Source: Synechococcaceae cyanobacterium SM2_3_2 (GTDB taxonomy: Bacteria > Cyanobacteriota > Cyanobacteriia > Thermostichales > Thermostichaceae). From it: a DNA stretch of 33,589 bases. The stretch is from positions 1 to 33,589 of the forward strand of contig JAAUUM010000017.1 in NCBI GenBank assembly GCA_012031565.1, written 5' to 3'. Below, piece after piece: positions 1 through 9,170 of the stretch. Below the pieces are notes generated by a model. That model saw only the letters and a program-made list of their open reading frames with translations, did not search any database and was not told the DNA's origin. The translations under genes and the position numbers were made by a program. Numbering within the stretch: the stretch's first letter is position 1; each line of letters opens with the position of its first letter.

Positions 1-900
1 TTGGCAGTCGATGGAGCGAGAAAACCAGGCTGCTTGGGAGACATGAATGGTCTGATGCTCGATGTAGGGCTCGTAATTGACGGATCCCCCTTGGGCGTTG
101 ACCAATTCTTGGACTTTACGGATGAAGCGGGCGGTCTCCACCACCCCCATTGGCGTGAGCTGGATCGAGGGGGTGCCAAATTGCTCTTCCAGATAGCTGG
201 CGGTCATCGGCCCCAGTTCGCGGTAAGGGGCAATGTTGAACCAGGCTCGGCCCATGTGCTTGAGGTCATGAACACTGGCTCCCTCAGGAATGACCAGATT
301 GATGTCGATGTCTAGCTCCCGCATCAAAACTTTTAGCTCTCGCAGGTCGTGGGCATTGTGAAAGCCCAGGGTTGACATGCCGATGATGTTGCAGGAGGGA
401 CGTTCGGTTTTGGGGATAGGGCCGCTGGCGGGCAGTTCGCCATATTTGCGGGCTTTGGTGACATAAAACTCGACGATCTGTTGCAGGGTGCGGTCGGCGG
501 CCTGGAGTTCGGTAACTCGGTAGTGATTGACATCGGCCAGCATCACATCTCCCTTGCAGACCAACTGGGCTTGGCTGACAAAGTGGTTGAGATCTTCTTG
601 CAGAATGCTGGAGGTGCAGGTGGGGGTGAGCACGATCAAGTCGGGTTGCTCTTCTTCGTCCTTGCGGGTGATGTTGTTGATCACCTTCTCGTCCGATCCT
701 CGGGCTAAGACATGGCGATCCACAACGCTGGTGGTGACGGGGGTAAAGTTGCGATCCCGCTCCAGCATTGAGCGCATCACATTGAAATAGTCGTCTCCGA
801 GGGGGGCGTGCATGATGCTGTGGACATTCTTGAAGGAGCTAGCCACTCGCAAGGTGCCGATGTGGGCTGGGCCTGCATACATCCAATACGCCAATTTCAT
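1..900 (-). CDS. chlB: Light-independent protochlorophyllide reductase subunit B, C-terminus cut off by window edge
   Basis: The reading frame is open from an ATG at 900 down to base 1, giving the first 300 residues of a protein whose family is normally a little over 500. The N-terminus [20 protein letters not shown] and the segments [17 protein letters not shown] and [20 protein letters not shown] are typical ChlB. ChlB pairs with ChlN as the nitrogenase-like catalytic component that, with ChlL, reduces protochlorophyllide to chlorophyllide without light; ChlB helps hold the Fe-S cluster and substrate. The cysteine in LTPTCTSS lies in the conserved region after the first domain. No strong Shine-Dalgarno precedes the ATG, but the start matches the family. 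The other dark-operative subunits are not in the window, although chlD of the same pathway lies 18 kb away. Identity is secure; only the C-terminus is missing. Confidence 0.96.
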   Translation of the reverse strand, partial: MKLAYWMYAGPAHIGTLRVASSFKNVHSIMHAPLGDDYFNVMRSMLERDRNFTPVTTSVVDRHVLARGSDEKVINNITRKDEEEQPDLIVLTPTCTSSILQEDLNHFVSQAQLVCKGDVMLADVNHYRVTELQAADRTLQQIVEFYVTKARKYGELPASGPIPKTERPSCNIIGMSTLGFHNAHDLRELKVLMRELDIDINLVIPEGASVHDLKHMGRAWFNIAPYRELGPMTASYLEEQFGTPSIQLTPMGVVETARFIRKVQELVNAQGGSVNYEPYIEHQTIHVSQAAWFSRSIDCQ

Positions 901-1126
901 ATCTGTGTGCCCTGAAGGAGAATTTTCGCCTCTTCAGTGTGGGCCAGCTTGGGGTGACTGACAACCAAGATGCTTGATTTATTAAGGTTTTTAGCGACTG
1001 ATGAAGGAGTTTAGGGCGCAACCGGGATCCCTGCGTTAATCCCTGTGACATCCCTTCATGAATATCGTCAGGTTTGCCCACTCACTGGGGATCCCGTGCT
1101 TCTGAGTTACAAGGAGGCGCATCTGA

Positions 1127-1183
1127 ATGGAGCGATACCTTAAAATTCCCTCATGGTCTACGACAATATCTGCAAAGCCCTAG
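1127..1183 (+). CDS. Possible 18-residue leader peptide overlapping the start of the Rpn-like gene
   Basis: A perfect AAGGAGG Shine-Dalgarno at 1111-1117 sits nine bases before an ATG at 1127. That ATG opens an 18-codon frame (MERYLKIPSWSTTISAKP) ending with TAG at 1181-1183. It overlaps, in another frame, the ATG at 1153 of the downstream gene, which has no good ribosome binding site of its own. This could be a leader that loads ribosomes for translational coupling, or a chance short ORF. No family is recognised, and coding is inferred only from the ribosome-binding site. Confidence 0.3.
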   Translation: MERYLKIPSWSTTISAKP

Positions 1184-2034
1184 TCGAATCGGATCCCTTG
1201 CCAGTGGTGCGTTGGCTGGTGGGGGAGCCATCAGAACCGATTCAAATTCTCAAAGCAGAGCTTTCTGTCGAACCCATCCGGGCAGATTTTGTCAGCTTCC
1301 TGCGAGTGGGATCCCAGATTCTGCATTTGGAGTTCCAAACTGCTCCTGACCCAGAAATGCCGCTGCGGATGTTGGATTACTACGTGCGGCTGAGGCGACA
1401 ACACGACTGTGATGTGATGCAGGTGGTGCTGTTTTTGCGAGAAACGGGATCCCAGTTGGTGCAGATTGACTGTTTTGATAGTCAGACAACCTTGCATCGT
1501 TATCGAGTGGTGCGGCTCTGGGAAGAACCCGCCGAAGTATTATTGCAGGATCCCAGCTTGTGGCCGTTCGCGATTTTGGGGCGAGCAGAACAACCTGAAC
1601 AAATCTTGAGGCTAGTGGCCTTAGGGATCCAGGCGTTACCCCAGCAAACGCAACGGGCTAACTTGGCCGCTTACACCTATCTGCTGGGTGGATTACGCTT
1701 TAACAAGGATCTGATGCGACAGCTCTTGCGGGAGGATGTGATGCGTGAATCGGTGACTTATCAAGCCCTTGTCGAAGAAAGTGAACAACGAGGCGAACAA
1801 CGAGGTGAACAACGAGGGATCCAAAGCGGGATCCAGCAGGGACTGACCCAAGGGATCCTGAGAGAGACTGACTTGGTGCTTCGTTTAGCTCGGCGACGAT
1901 TTGGGATAGTGCCTCAGCAGATCGAGGCTCAAATCCGGTCTTTGTCTGTGGAAACGCTGGAAGAGCTGGGGGAGGCGTTGCTGGATCTGGGATCCTTAGA
2001 AGCCTTGACCCACTGGCTCCGTGCCCTGGATTGA
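1153..2034 (+). CDS. Rpn-family/DUF4351 PD-(D/E)XK nuclease-like protein
   Basis: A 293-residue protein beginning MVYDNICKALVES, the usual opening of the Rpn/DUF4351 proteins common in cyanobacteria. A PD-(D/E)XK-like core is visible near residues 45-65: an acidic residue in RADFVSFLRVG followed by LHLEFQTA, where E-x-Q takes the place of E-x-K. A low-complexity stretch GEQRGEQRGEQRGIQSGIQQ near residues 210-230 links to a C-terminal DUF4351-like helical domain (SVETLEELGEALLDLGSLEAL). Relatives include recombination-promoting nucleases (RpnA-E) and proteins labelled putative transposases, but whether this copy cuts DNA is unknown. It is a single gene between divergent chlB and the convergent ATPase gene. 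The start is fixed by an in-frame stop at 1141. Confidence 0.8.
   Translation: MVYDNICKALVESDPLPVVRWLVGEPSEPIQILKAELSVEPIRADFVSFLRVGSQILHLEFQTAPDPEMPLRMLDYYVRLRRQHDCDVMQVVLFLRETGSQLVQIDCFDSQTTLHRYRVVRLWEEPAEVLLQDPSLWPFAILGRAEQPEQILRLVALGIQALPQQTQRANLAAYTYLLGGLRFNKDLMRQLLREDVMRESVTYQALVEESEQRGEQRGEQRGIQSGIQQGLTQGILRETDLVLRLARRRFGIVPQQIEAQIRSLSVETLEELGEALLDLGSLEALTHWLRALD
1783..1818 (+). repeat. Three tandem 12-bp repeats inside the Rpn-like gene
   Basis: The units GAACAACGAGGC, GAACAACGAGGT and GAACAACGAGGG follow one another and encode repeated E-Q-R-G. The unit length is a multiple of three, so the frame is kept. Such Q/G/E-rich linkers of variable copy number are common just before the DUF4351 domain. 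Confidence 0.9.
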
Positions 2035-2067
2035 GCAGGGTATTCTCCACTCCACTATCAAGCACTA

Positions 2068-4014
2068 TCAAGAAGGACGGCCCAACAGGTAGGATCCCAT
2101 TGTCTCTAAGCTGGGATCCGCCAAAAAGGGAATCTCAATCATCGCTTGATCGGGCAAATGCTCACCCAATGAGCGGAGAATCTGGCGATGCCGTTCGCTG
2201 ACCGCTTGACCAAAGGCATCTTGGCTGGTCACCCAAACCCGATTGAGCACGGCATAAGGATGCGGGATCCCCAGCTCATCCAAGGCCAGTACCAGCCGCT
2301 CGGTTTCTGCCAACACTGCCTTTTCGGGGTTGAAAACGGGGATAAAGGTAATAAAGCTGGGATCCGTCAGTTGTTCCCGCAGTTCCCGCACCTGCTTGAG
2401 CAGCCCCCGCAACCGTTGGGCCAATTCGGGCCGTCCCACCCGATCCCGATATTTCAGCCACAGCTTCAGGGCCAGCTTGACCCAGCCCTCCAACGCCTCC
2501 GGCATCTGCAAAAACCGCAACAGGTGGCCGGTCGGCGCAGTATCCAGCACCACTAGGTCAAACTGGCCCGACTCCATCTGCTCCAAGACCGTCAGTAGAG
2601 CCATCACCTCATCCAGTCCAGGGGGGGGCATCTCAAACATCCGCTGCCACGCTTGCGGGTCATATTGCACTTCAATTCCGGCGGACTCTCCCCCCAAAAT
2701 GGCGACAATATCATCCAGATAATCTCGCTTAAACTGCTCCATGACCGTATTAGCATCGATCTCTTGCCCCCACAGATTGGGCAACAGCGCCACGGGATCC
2801 TGAGCCAGTGGAGTTTGGAACAGATCCCCCAGCGAGTGGGCCGGATCGATGGAGACCACCAAGATATTGCGGTCGGGATGCGCCTTGGCCAAGCCCCAAG
2901 CCAGGGATCCCGCCACTGTGGTTTTGCCCACCCCCCCTTTGCCACCGGTCAGGGCCAATCGGATCCCTTGGGTGAGAGGATCCGGCAAGTGAGCATCTGA
3001 GAGAAGAGTGGGGATCCCAGCCTCAGAAAGTGGCTCCTCAGCTGAGATCTGTAAATGCTGGGCCAGAAAGTCTGCCAGAGGCACCAACCCATCCGCCACC
3101 TGATCGAGGGCTGCTCCGCCAATCGGCTCCTGCAATTGAAAGCCCGAGATCCAGATGCTGAAAGCCTCTAGGTTTTTCGCCAAAATCCTCAACAGCTCCG
3201 CCTGATGCTGCTGTCGCACCTGAGTCAGGGATCCCGTCTCCGTCGCACAGTTCAATACCTGATTGACCAGGATGCCGCCGATGGGCACCTGCCGTTTTTG
3301 CAGGGCGGTGCAAAATCGACCCGTCTCGTCGATGCTGAGTTGCTCTGGGATCATCACCAACCAGGCCGCCGTGCTTTGGGTATCCATCAGTCGTGCCCGC
3401 CCCCCCTGCAATTCCGCTTGCAATTGGGCCAAAAAATCATCCGCCTCATCCCCTCGGTAGGATCCCGTCAAGGTCTCACTGATCTCCCGATGTTTGGCCT
3501 GAAAGGTGGAAAACACCCCCAAGATGTTGTCCAAAAAGTCCGGCAATTCCAATAGCCGCAGGGTATGCCCGGTCGGAGCTGTGTCCAAAATGACAGTATC
3601 CGCCACATTTTTGGATAAGAGGCGGTTGACCTCCAAGATGGCCATTAACTCATCCACCCCTGGCCAAGCCAAATCCCAAATGGGCAGCAGATCATCTCGC
3701 TCAAACCAACTGCCCCGCTCCGCAATCAGCTCCAGCGCATGACCATAGACTGACTTGAAGGCTGTCAAGAGCTTTTCCGCATCCAACGCTCGGATTTCCA
3801 AATTGCCCAGATCCGGCGGCAACACAGGCTGATCTCCCACCTCAAAACCCAACACATCCCCCAACGAGTGGGCCGGATCTGTCGAGATCAGCAGGATGCG
3901 AGAGTCAGGCTGAGCACGGGCCAGTTGACGAGCCAATGCACACGAAAGGGTGGTTTTACCAACGCCCCCTTTGCCGCTCAGCAAAACCAATTTTGAAGTA
4001 TCTAAAAGAGCCAT
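2068..4014 (-). CDS. Tandem-domain ArsA/GET3 (TRC40) family ATPase
   Basis: A 648-residue protein made of two homologous P-loop ATPase halves. The deviant Walker A GKGGVGKTT occurs at residues 14-22 and again near 358-366, each followed by an STDPAHSLGD or SIDPAHSLGD switch I. Each half also has a DTAPTGH switch II (near residue 144, and again in the second half). This is the layout of E. coli ArsA, the ATPase of the ArsAB arsenite pump, here slightly longer than the usual roughly 580 residues. I do not see the three cysteines that bind arsenite in E. coli ArsA, and no arsB, arsC or arsR lies nearby, so a GET3-like role in membrane-protein handling, or an unknown one, is as likely as arsenite export. 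It lies just downstream of psbI on the same strand. The family call is firm; the substrate is not known. Confidence 0.9.
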   Translation of the reverse strand: MALLDTSKLVLLSGKGGVGKTTLSCALARQLARAQPDSRILLISTDPAHSLGDVLGFEVGDQPVLPPDLGNLEIRALDAEKLLTAFKSVYGHALELIAERGSWFERDDLLPIWDLAWPGVDELMAILEVNRLLSKNVADTVILDTAPTGHTLRLLELPDFLDNILGVFSTFQAKHREISETLTGSYRGDEADDFLAQLQAELQGGRARLMDTQSTAAWLVMIPEQLSIDETGRFCTALQKRQVPIGGILVNQVLNCATETGSLTQVRQQHQAELLRILAKNLEAFSIWISGFQLQEPIGGAALDQVADGLVPLADFLAQHLQISAEEPLSEAGIPTLLSDAHLPDPLTQGIRLALTGGKGGVGKTTVAGSLAWGLAKAHPDRNILVVSIDPAHSLGDLFQTPLAQDPVALLPNLWGQEIDANTVMEQFKRDYLDDIVAILGGESAGIEVQYDPQAWQRMFEMPPPGLDEVMALLTVLEQMESGQFDLVVLDTAPTGHLLRFLQMPEALEGWVKLALKLWLKYRDRVGRPELAQRLRGLLKQVRELREQLTDPSFITFIPVFNPEKAVLAETERLVLALDELGIPHPYAVLNRVWVTSQDAFGQAVSERHRQILRSLGEHLPDQAMIEIPFLADPSLETMGSYLLGRPS

Positions 4015-4045
4015 GAGTTCCCGCAGGTGTCATGGCTTCATTGTG

Positions 4046-4089
4046 CCGTCTTTCGGAAAACCGCAACAGAGAAAAGATACCGAAAGCGG
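4046..4089 (-). terminator. Hairpin just after psbI
   Basis: CTTTCGG at 4050-4056 pairs with CCGAAAG at 4080-4086. The stem is extended by CCG at 4046-4048 and CGG at 4087-4089 past a one-base bulge, with a 23-base loop. It starts three bases after the psbI stop codon. There is no clear U-tract, so it may stabilise the short psbI mRNA rather than terminate transcription. Confidence 0.35.
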
Positions 4090-4091
4090 TC

Positions 4092-4208
4092 TTACTCCAT
4101 ATCGCGGCGGTTGGGGTTACGAGACGGGTCGTTGCTCAAAAAACCAAAGACAAACAGGGCCACGAAGAAAATGACAACGATATAAACGGCGATTTTAAGA
4201 GCCAGCAT
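4092..4208 (-). CDS. psbI: Photosystem II reaction centre protein I
   Basis: A 38-residue membrane protein reading [20 protein letters not shown] at its N-terminus and ending [18 protein letters not shown]. This is the length and pattern of PsbI: a single transmembrane helix (about residues 5-25), a short stromal or cytoplasmic tail with N-P-x-R, and an acidic end. PsbI is a low-molecular-mass subunit next to D1 and CP43 that stabilises early photosystem II assembly intermediates. The gene stands alone on the minus strand, 77 bases upstream of the ArsA-like gene. Recognition rests on the near-full-length match to the family as I know it. Confidence 0.95.
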   Translation of the reverse strand: MLALKIAVYIVVIFFVALFVFGFLSNDPSRNPNRRDME

Positions 4209-4613
4209 GAGTTAACCCTGGGTTGGTAACAGTGTGTAGAAAAAACAGGCCACAAAACCGTGTCTGTCGGACAAATCTGTCCAGAATCTAGTGTCATGAA
4301 GCATTAAGCTGCATGAAGACTTTCTCATCATACCGTGTTTGAACGCCAATTCCCTGAGAGCTGCCAGGGGGAAACATGGGGATCCCGAGCCCATTATTTC
4401 CCTCAGTGATCAATAGTTTCTATTTTTCTCAGTTCCAAGGCAAGCAAGATCGCTATCAAAACCCTAGAGAGGCAACAGAGACAACCTTCAATCCCCAACG
4501 ACCAGGTGAACTTTCATGAGATGCTAGGGGTTATCCGCTGGATCCCAGACCTTGATCCGCTGGATCCATTTGGCGTTTATCTGCGGTTCTATATTCAGAG
4601 GAATGTAGTTTTT
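4209..4613. other. Intergenic region between divergent psbI and lipoprotein genes
   Basis: About 400 bases that should hold both divergent promoters. The clearest element is the perfect inverted repeat GGACA-AATC-TGTCC at 4269-4282, roughly 60 bases upstream of the psbI start, which could be an operator. A reading frame open from a GTG at 4506 is continuous with the lipoprotein gene but precedes its signal peptide, so I treat it as 5' untranslated. No further small gene was recognised. Confidence 0.4.
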
Positions 4614-6479
4614 ATGAAATTGATCAACCCGGTCTTGCCTCTGCTGCAAAACACATTGCACAACACAGGACGATTGCTCTTTCCCAGTTTGTTGCTGCTG
4701 GCTATGCAGAGCTGTGGATCCAATGGCTCCAATCCTGTGTCTTCATCTGTTGAGTTGTCTCCTGCTACCACCCCCAATGACAGCGTCACCCTCTACTTTG
4801 ATGGGGATCCTGAGTCCTTCCAGATTGAAGATTTGGCGGTGGCCCTAGCCCTATTTTTGAACCGGGAGGCCAGCACTAGCGAAATTCAAGCCATTGCTAG
4901 CGATGTGGTGGGGGTGACCCTGAGTGAGGCTCAAATCATCGGAGCAGGGTCGGATCCGCTGGCTGCTTTTGACCTCAATGGCGATGGCAATCCCGGTGAG
5001 ATTGAAGATTTGGGGGTAGCCCTAGCGGTTTTCTTGAGTGTTGAAACCCCCACTGCCGAGAGCATCAACACCATCTGTGAAGATATTTTGGGGCTGTCCT
5101 GCAATGTGACAGCAGATACCCCTCTGCCCATTCCTGGAGCCACCCCTTTCCCCACTGCTGGCTTCTCGGTGCAAGGGGAAACGGTAGCCAGCCTTGCTGT
5201 TAATGGGGGAGAGTTGTTGGATGTTACCCCCGATGGATCCCTGGCGGTGGTGGTGGGCGGCACTGGCATCAATCTGGTGGGGATCAGTGGCACAAGCTTA
5301 TCCCTCGTCAATCAAATCGAGCTACCCGAAGCCAATTTCCCAGAAAACTCGACTGCCGCAGAGTTCACAGGGGTCTCGATTAGTCCCGATGGATCCTTTG
5401 CCCTGGTGGGGATCAAAGATGATGATGATGCCAATCTCGATACCTTTAATGAGGTACCTGGCAAGGTCGTGGCTGTTAGTCTGCCGGATCTGACCGTGAT
5501 TGGAGAAGTGACCGTCGGCATTGGGCCGGATTCGATAGACATCGCCCCCAACGGCCAGTTTGCCGCAGTGGCCAACGAGGATGAAGAGGACGAAGAAAAT
5601 CTGCCCAGCCCCCGGGCCGGATCCGTCTCTGTCATCGATCTGAGCAATGGCCCTGAGAACCTGACAGTGATCGAAGAGGTGGCAATTTCACCGGAGGGGA
5701 TCCCAGTGTTCCCGACGGATCCCCAACCCGAAACCGTGGTGATCAGCCCTGATAGCAGCTACATCTTGGCAACCCTGCAAGAGAACAATGCTGTTGCCCG
5801 CATTGATATCAGTAGCCTTGAGCCGGGTGGATTCTCGGTGGTCAATTTTGATTTGGGCCAGCGGGCGGGCGAGGGTTTCTTAGAGGGCAGAATCGGCGAT
5901 GCCCCTTGCCAGTCTAGTAATGGCTATGCTGATGCCACCTTAGAGTCATTTGTGTCGTCTCGTGAGCCTGATGGTGTGGCAATTACCCCACAGGGTTTCT
6001 TTGTCACAGCCGATGAAGACAACGTGGCGGTCGAATTGAACGGAGCAGGAATCGGTAGCCCCTTTGGTGCCCGCAGTATTTCTGTGTTTGATGCCAGCTC
6101 AGGGGCGTTTTTGGGAGATAGCGGAAACTCTATCGAGGAAGCCGTGGTGGGTGAAAGCCTGCCGCAACGCTGCCGTAACAAGGGGCCGGAGCCAGAGAAC
6201 CTCGATGTGGGGGTGATTTTGGGCCGAACTCTAGCCTTTACCGTACTGGAACGCTCTGATGCCATCGTCATTCACGACGTCACGGATCCCAGCACTATCG
6301 TTTTGTTGGATCTGGTGCCTTTGGTGACGGATCCTGAGGATCCAGATTTTGTGATTGGCAATGATCGTTCGGCTCAGTTGGAGCCAGAAGGGATCAAGTT
6401 TGTGCCCAGCAGCAATCAAGTGGTGGTGTCCAACTCAAGCAATGAAACGATCTCTCTGATCAATTTGACCGTGAACTGA
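4614..6479 (+). CDS. Secreted lipoprotein with two dockerin-like EF-hand repeats and a YncE-like beta-propeller
   Basis: I place the start at the ATG at 4614 because AGAGGA precedes it at 4597-4602 and the protein then opens with a signal peptide (MKLINPVLPLLQ... LLLLAMQSCGS); the cysteine could be lipidated, although the lipobox MQSC is not canonical. The frame itself is open from 4506. Two short repeats follow, FDGDPESFQIEDLAVALALF and FDLNGDGNPGEIEDLGVALA; the second has a clear calcium-loop D-x-N-x-D-x-N pattern like a dockerin or EF-hand. The remaining roughly 450 residues carry blades of the type TPDGSLAVVVGG, SPDGSFALVGI and APNGQFAAVAN, as in YncE/choice-of-anchor propellers. It probably sits on the outer surface or in the periplasm. 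The substrate or partner is unknown. A strong terminator follows. Confidence 0.75.
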   Translation: MKLINPVLPLLQNTLHNTGRLLFPSLLLLAMQSCGSNGSNPVSSSVELSPATTPNDSVTLYFDGDPESFQIEDLAVALALFLNREASTSEIQAIASDVVGVTLSEAQIIGAGSDPLAAFDLNGDGNPGEIEDLGVALAVFLSVETPTAESINTICEDILGLSCNVTADTPLPIPGATPFPTAGFSVQGETVASLAVNGGELLDVTPDGSLAVVVGGTGINLVGISGTSLSLVNQIELPEANFPENSTAAEFTGVSISPDGSFALVGIKDDDDANLDTFNEVPGKVVAVSLPDLTVIGEVTVGIGPDSIDIAPNGQFAAVANEDEEDEENLPSPRAGSVSVIDLSNGPENLTVIEEVAISPEGIPVFPTDPQPETVVISPDSSYILATLQENNAVARIDISSLEPGGFSVVNFDLGQRAGEGFLEGRIGDAPCQSSNGYADATLESFVSSREPDGVAITPQGFFVTADEDNVAVELNGAGIGSPFGARSISVFDASSGAFLGDSGNSIEEAVVGESLPQRCRNKGPEPENLDVGVILGRTLAFTVLERSDAIVIHDVTDPSTIVLLDLVPLVTDPEDPDFVIGNDRSAQLEPEGIKFVPSSNQVVVSNSSNETISLINLTVN

Positions 6480-6513
6480 TCCCTCTAGCTGATAAGACTG
6501 GATCCAGTTTGAT

Positions 6514-6546
6514 CCCCCCTCTTCTGGTCTGAAGGGGGGTTTTTTG
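6514..6546 (+). terminator. Rho-independent terminator after the propeller lipoprotein
   Basis: CCCCCCT at 6514-6520 pairs with AGGGGGG at 6533-6539, and the inner CTTC/GAAG bases can pair as well. Seven T residues follow at 6540-6546. It lies 35 bases after the lipoprotein stop and just before the end of the convergent GH15 gene, so it separates the two transcripts. Confidence 0.9.
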
Positions 6547-6549
6547 GCC

Positions 6550-8382
6550 TCAATCCCGCTGACCCAAGGCGCGATCCAGATTAAAGGCGGCACTGATCAA
6601 AGCCAGATGGGTAAAGGCTTGGGGAAAGTTGCCCAATGCTTCGCCACTGGATCCGATCTGTTCGGCATACAACCCGACATGGTTGGAATAACCCAGCATC
6701 TCTTCAAACAAGAGGCGTGCTCGTTCTAGCCAGCTCGGATCGGCAGCTCCCGCCCGTGTCATGGCCTCCACCATCCAAAAAGAGCAGATGTTGAAGGTGC
6801 CCTCCGATCCTTCTAGGCCATCGTCGGTGTCGTCGGTGTTATAGCGATAGACCAAGCCCCCAGCCGTTAAGCCCCCCAGCCGGATCGGACGGTTGATCGC
6901 CTCCAAGGTTTTGATCATGCGGGGATCCGAGGGGGCCAAAAACAGTACCAGTGGCATGATCAGGGCCGACGCATCCAGCGCCTCATTGCCGTAGGCTTGC
7001 ACAAAGGTTTGCAACTTCTCATGCCAGCCTTTGGCCATGATCTCCTCATAAATCACATCCCGCACCTGCTCCCATCTGGCCCGATCTGCCGGAAAGGAGC
7101 GTTTGTTGGCCAGCCGCAGGGCCCGATCCAACGCCACCCAACACATCAACCGCGAATAGACAAAGTGCTGCTGCCCGCCCCGTACCTCCCAGACCCCCTC
7201 ATCCGGCTGCTGCCAGTGGTCACAGACCCAATCCACCAGTTTACGCAGCTGTGTCCAAAAGTCGTAGGAAATCGGGATCCCATACTTATTAAAGAGATAG
7301 ACCGAATCCAGCAATTCCCCATAGATATCTAGCTGCAACTGGTCATAGGCCCCATTGCCAATCCGCACCGGAGAGGATCCCTTGTAGCCCTCCAGATGAT
7401 CGAGGATCTCTTCTGTCAAATCATGGGTGCCATCCAGACCATACATCAATTGCAGGGATCCATCAGGATTAAGGGCGTGGGTGCGCTCCTCGATCCAGTG
7501 CATAAATCGGGCGGCCTCCTCGGTAAAGCCAATCCGCATCAGGGCATAGATGGTGAAAGCAGCATCCCGGATCCAGGTGTAGCGATAGTCCCAGTTGCGA
7601 CCGCCCCCCAATTGCTCTGGCAAGCTGGTGGTGGCTGCTGCCACGATGCCGCCAGTGGCTTCATGGGTGAGCAGCTTCAGGGCCAGAGCAGAGCGATGCA
7701 CCATCTCCCGCCAGCGTCCGGTGTAGGTGCATTGGGAGAGCCAGTGCCGCCAATACTGCACCGTATCCAGAAACAGTTCATCCGCCCGCTGCTGCTCCAC
7801 AATGTCGCAAGAGGCCAGATCTCGATCCTCTTGCAGCACCACAAAGGTGGTTTGCTCCTCTTCGAGGGTAAACTCTGAGATCACTCCATCCCCATCAATC
7901 TCCAGCGGGATGCGGGCGGTCAACTCCAGGGCCAACCCTGAGCTAATAAAATTGGCCCCACAGCCGATCAGCTTGGTGTCATGGGGATCCCGGCCATAAT
8001 TAAACGCAGGCCGACAGACCATGCGAAAGGTGATGGATCCCCGCACCGCTCGCACCCGCCGGATCAACCAGTGATAGCCGGTTTCCCCAGGTTTGAGACC
8101 CACGGTCATATAGTCCACCACATCCCCAATCCCCGATTCAGACACAAACCGAGTGACCAGCACATTGGTATCGGGCCAGTAAAACTGCTGGCTTTTGACA
8201 TTTTCCCCCAATGCACAGATCTGGAACCGGCCTCCCTTGGCATCATCCAAAATCGCCCCAAACAGGCTGGGGGAGTCAAATCGGGGCAAGCACAACCAAT
8301 CGATGGATCCATTCATCCCCACCAAGGCGACGCTTTGCATGTTGCCGATGATGCCATAGTTTTCGATAGGTAGATAAGACAT
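6550..8382 (-). CDS. Glycoside hydrolase family 15 protein (glucoamylase/trehalase-like)
   Basis: 610 residues, full length for bacterial GH15. The N-terminus [20 protein letters not shown] and the segment [20 protein letters not shown] form the usual N-terminal beta-domain. The (alpha/alpha)6 catalytic barrel carries [18 protein letters not shown], with the W-D-Y-R-x-x-W-I-R-D signature, and [18 protein letters not shown], which holds a likely catalytic glutamate. The family hydrolyses alpha-glucosidic bonds; substrates include starch dextrins and, in some members, trehalose. There is no signal peptide, so it is probably cytoplasmic and may act on glycogen or trehalose. It follows an unknown gene by 48 bases and is probably co-transcribed with it. 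Confidence 0.92.
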   Translation of the reverse strand: MSYLPIENYGIIGNMQSVALVGMNGSIDWLCLPRFDSPSLFGAILDDAKGGRFQICALGENVKSQQFYWPDTNVLVTRFVSESGIGDVVDYMTVGLKPGETGYHWLIRRVRAVRGSITFRMVCRPAFNYGRDPHDTKLIGCGANFISSGLALELTARIPLEIDGDGVISEFTLEEEQTTFVVLQEDRDLASCDIVEQQRADELFLDTVQYWRHWLSQCTYTGRWREMVHRSALALKLLTHEATGGIVAAATTSLPEQLGGGRNWDYRYTWIRDAAFTIYALMRIGFTEEAARFMHWIEERTHALNPDGSLQLMYGLDGTHDLTEEILDHLEGYKGSSPVRIGNGAYDQLQLDIYGELLDSVYLFNKYGIPISYDFWTQLRKLVDWVCDHWQQPDEGVWEVRGGQQHFVYSRLMCWVALDRALRLANKRSFPADRARWEQVRDVIYEEIMAKGWHEKLQTFVQAYGNEALDASALIMPLVLFLAPSDPRMIKTLEAINRPIRLGGLTAGGLVYRYNTDDTDDGLEGSEGTFNICSFWMVEAMTRAGAADPSWLERARLLFEEMLGYSNHVGLYAEQIGSSGEALGNFPQAFTHLALISAAFNLDRALGQRD

Positions 8383-8430
8383 GGGAACGACTGCAATGGC
8401 CTGGTAATGGGGACAAAAAGTGGGAAAGAT

Positions 8431-8928
8431 TTAGGCTAGACGAGAGGATCCTTTGGGGCGAGGTTGTGCCTGTTCCAGTTGCTGCTGAAACCGTTGTTTG
8501 AGGTCGGTTTGGGCGATGGTCTTGGCGTTTTGCCGATCACCGAGGGTGTCATAGACCAAGATCCCAGTGCTCTGTTGCAGCCCCAAAATCAGGAACAACA
8601 GATCCAACACCCCCATCGACTCCACCAACAGTTCGGCATTGTCTTCCCCCACCTGAGCCTGGGATCCCAAGCGATGGCGGGTGTCCTCGGCATCAGCCTC
8701 ATGACCAAAGGCAGGAATCCAGGATCCCGAGGGGGGCGTTTCGATCACCAGCCAAGCTCCTTGAGGATAGCGCAGCAGGTAGTAGGTGCGATGGTCGAGG
8801 TCTTGGGCCACCTGAGTGAGCAAGTTCACCACCTGTTGCATCACCGCTGTCGGGATCCCGTGGCGCGGCCCATCCATGAGGAGTTGGTGCTGTTGGTCAG
8901 CCAGCGGGCCAGAAAAAAGATTAGACAT
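8431..8928 (-). CDS. Unrecognised protein upstream of the GH15 gene
   Basis: About 165 residues from the ATG at 8928 (MSNLFSGPLADQQHQLLMDG). The frame stays open to 9012, but that longer start would run to within two bases of the tRNA-Asp gene, so I prefer the internal ATG. The protein is soluble, with a helical N-terminal part, a central beta-rich segment (TYYLLRYPQGAWLVIETPP), an acidic middle and a C-terminal helix rich in Q and E. There is no signal peptide and no motif I can name. It precedes the GH15 gene on the same strand. Coding is supported by length, composition and clean gene spacing. Confidence 0.65.
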   Translation of the reverse strand: MSNLFSGPLADQQHQLLMDGPRHGIPTAVMQQVVNLLTQVAQDLDHRTYYLLRYPQGAWLVIETPPSGSWIPAFGHEADAEDTRHRLGSQAQVGEDNAELLVESMGVLDLLFLILGLQQSTGILVYDTLGDRQNAKTIAQTDLKQRFQQQLEQAQPRPKGSSRLA

Positions 8929-9014
8929 GGTAGCAGTATAGTGATTGACAAACATCAATGGGATCCCTAATAATTGTAATTCGCTGAACCAAGCATCTGG
9001 GCTGGACAGCACAA

Positions 9015-9088
9015 GGGACAGTAGTTCAATTGGTTAGAGCACCGCCCTGTCACGGCGGAAGTTGCGGGTTCGAGTCCCGTCTGTCCCG
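9015..9088 (+). tRNA. trnD: tRNA-Asp (GTC)
   Basis: A 74-base cloverleaf. The acceptor stem GGGACAG pairs with CTGTCCC. The D-arm contains AGTTCAATTGGTTAGAGC. The anticodon stem CCGCC/GGCGG encloses the loop CTGTCAC with anticodon GTC at 9049-9051. The T-arm GCGGG-TTCGAGT-CCCGT contains the TTCGA core, and the discriminator base is G. CCA is not encoded. Confidence 0.98.
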
Positions 9089-9170
9089 TATTCAGATACC
9101 CTTGGCATCTCTTTCTTGGTCTCGAATAATTCTGAGTTTTTAGTGAGATAGAAAATTTAAGATCTGATCA

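Noticed and set aside
1153-2034. Insertion sequence around the transposase-like Rpn protein
   Set aside because: No terminal inverted repeats or target duplication flank the gene, and Rpn/DUF4351 proteins are usually not part of insertion sequences.
4506-4613. Longer N-terminus of the propeller lipoprotein from GTG 4506
   Set aside because: The frame is open, but the signal peptide and ribosome site fit the ATG at 4614. The upstream stretch contains a repeated CTGGATCC-like segment and looks non-coding.
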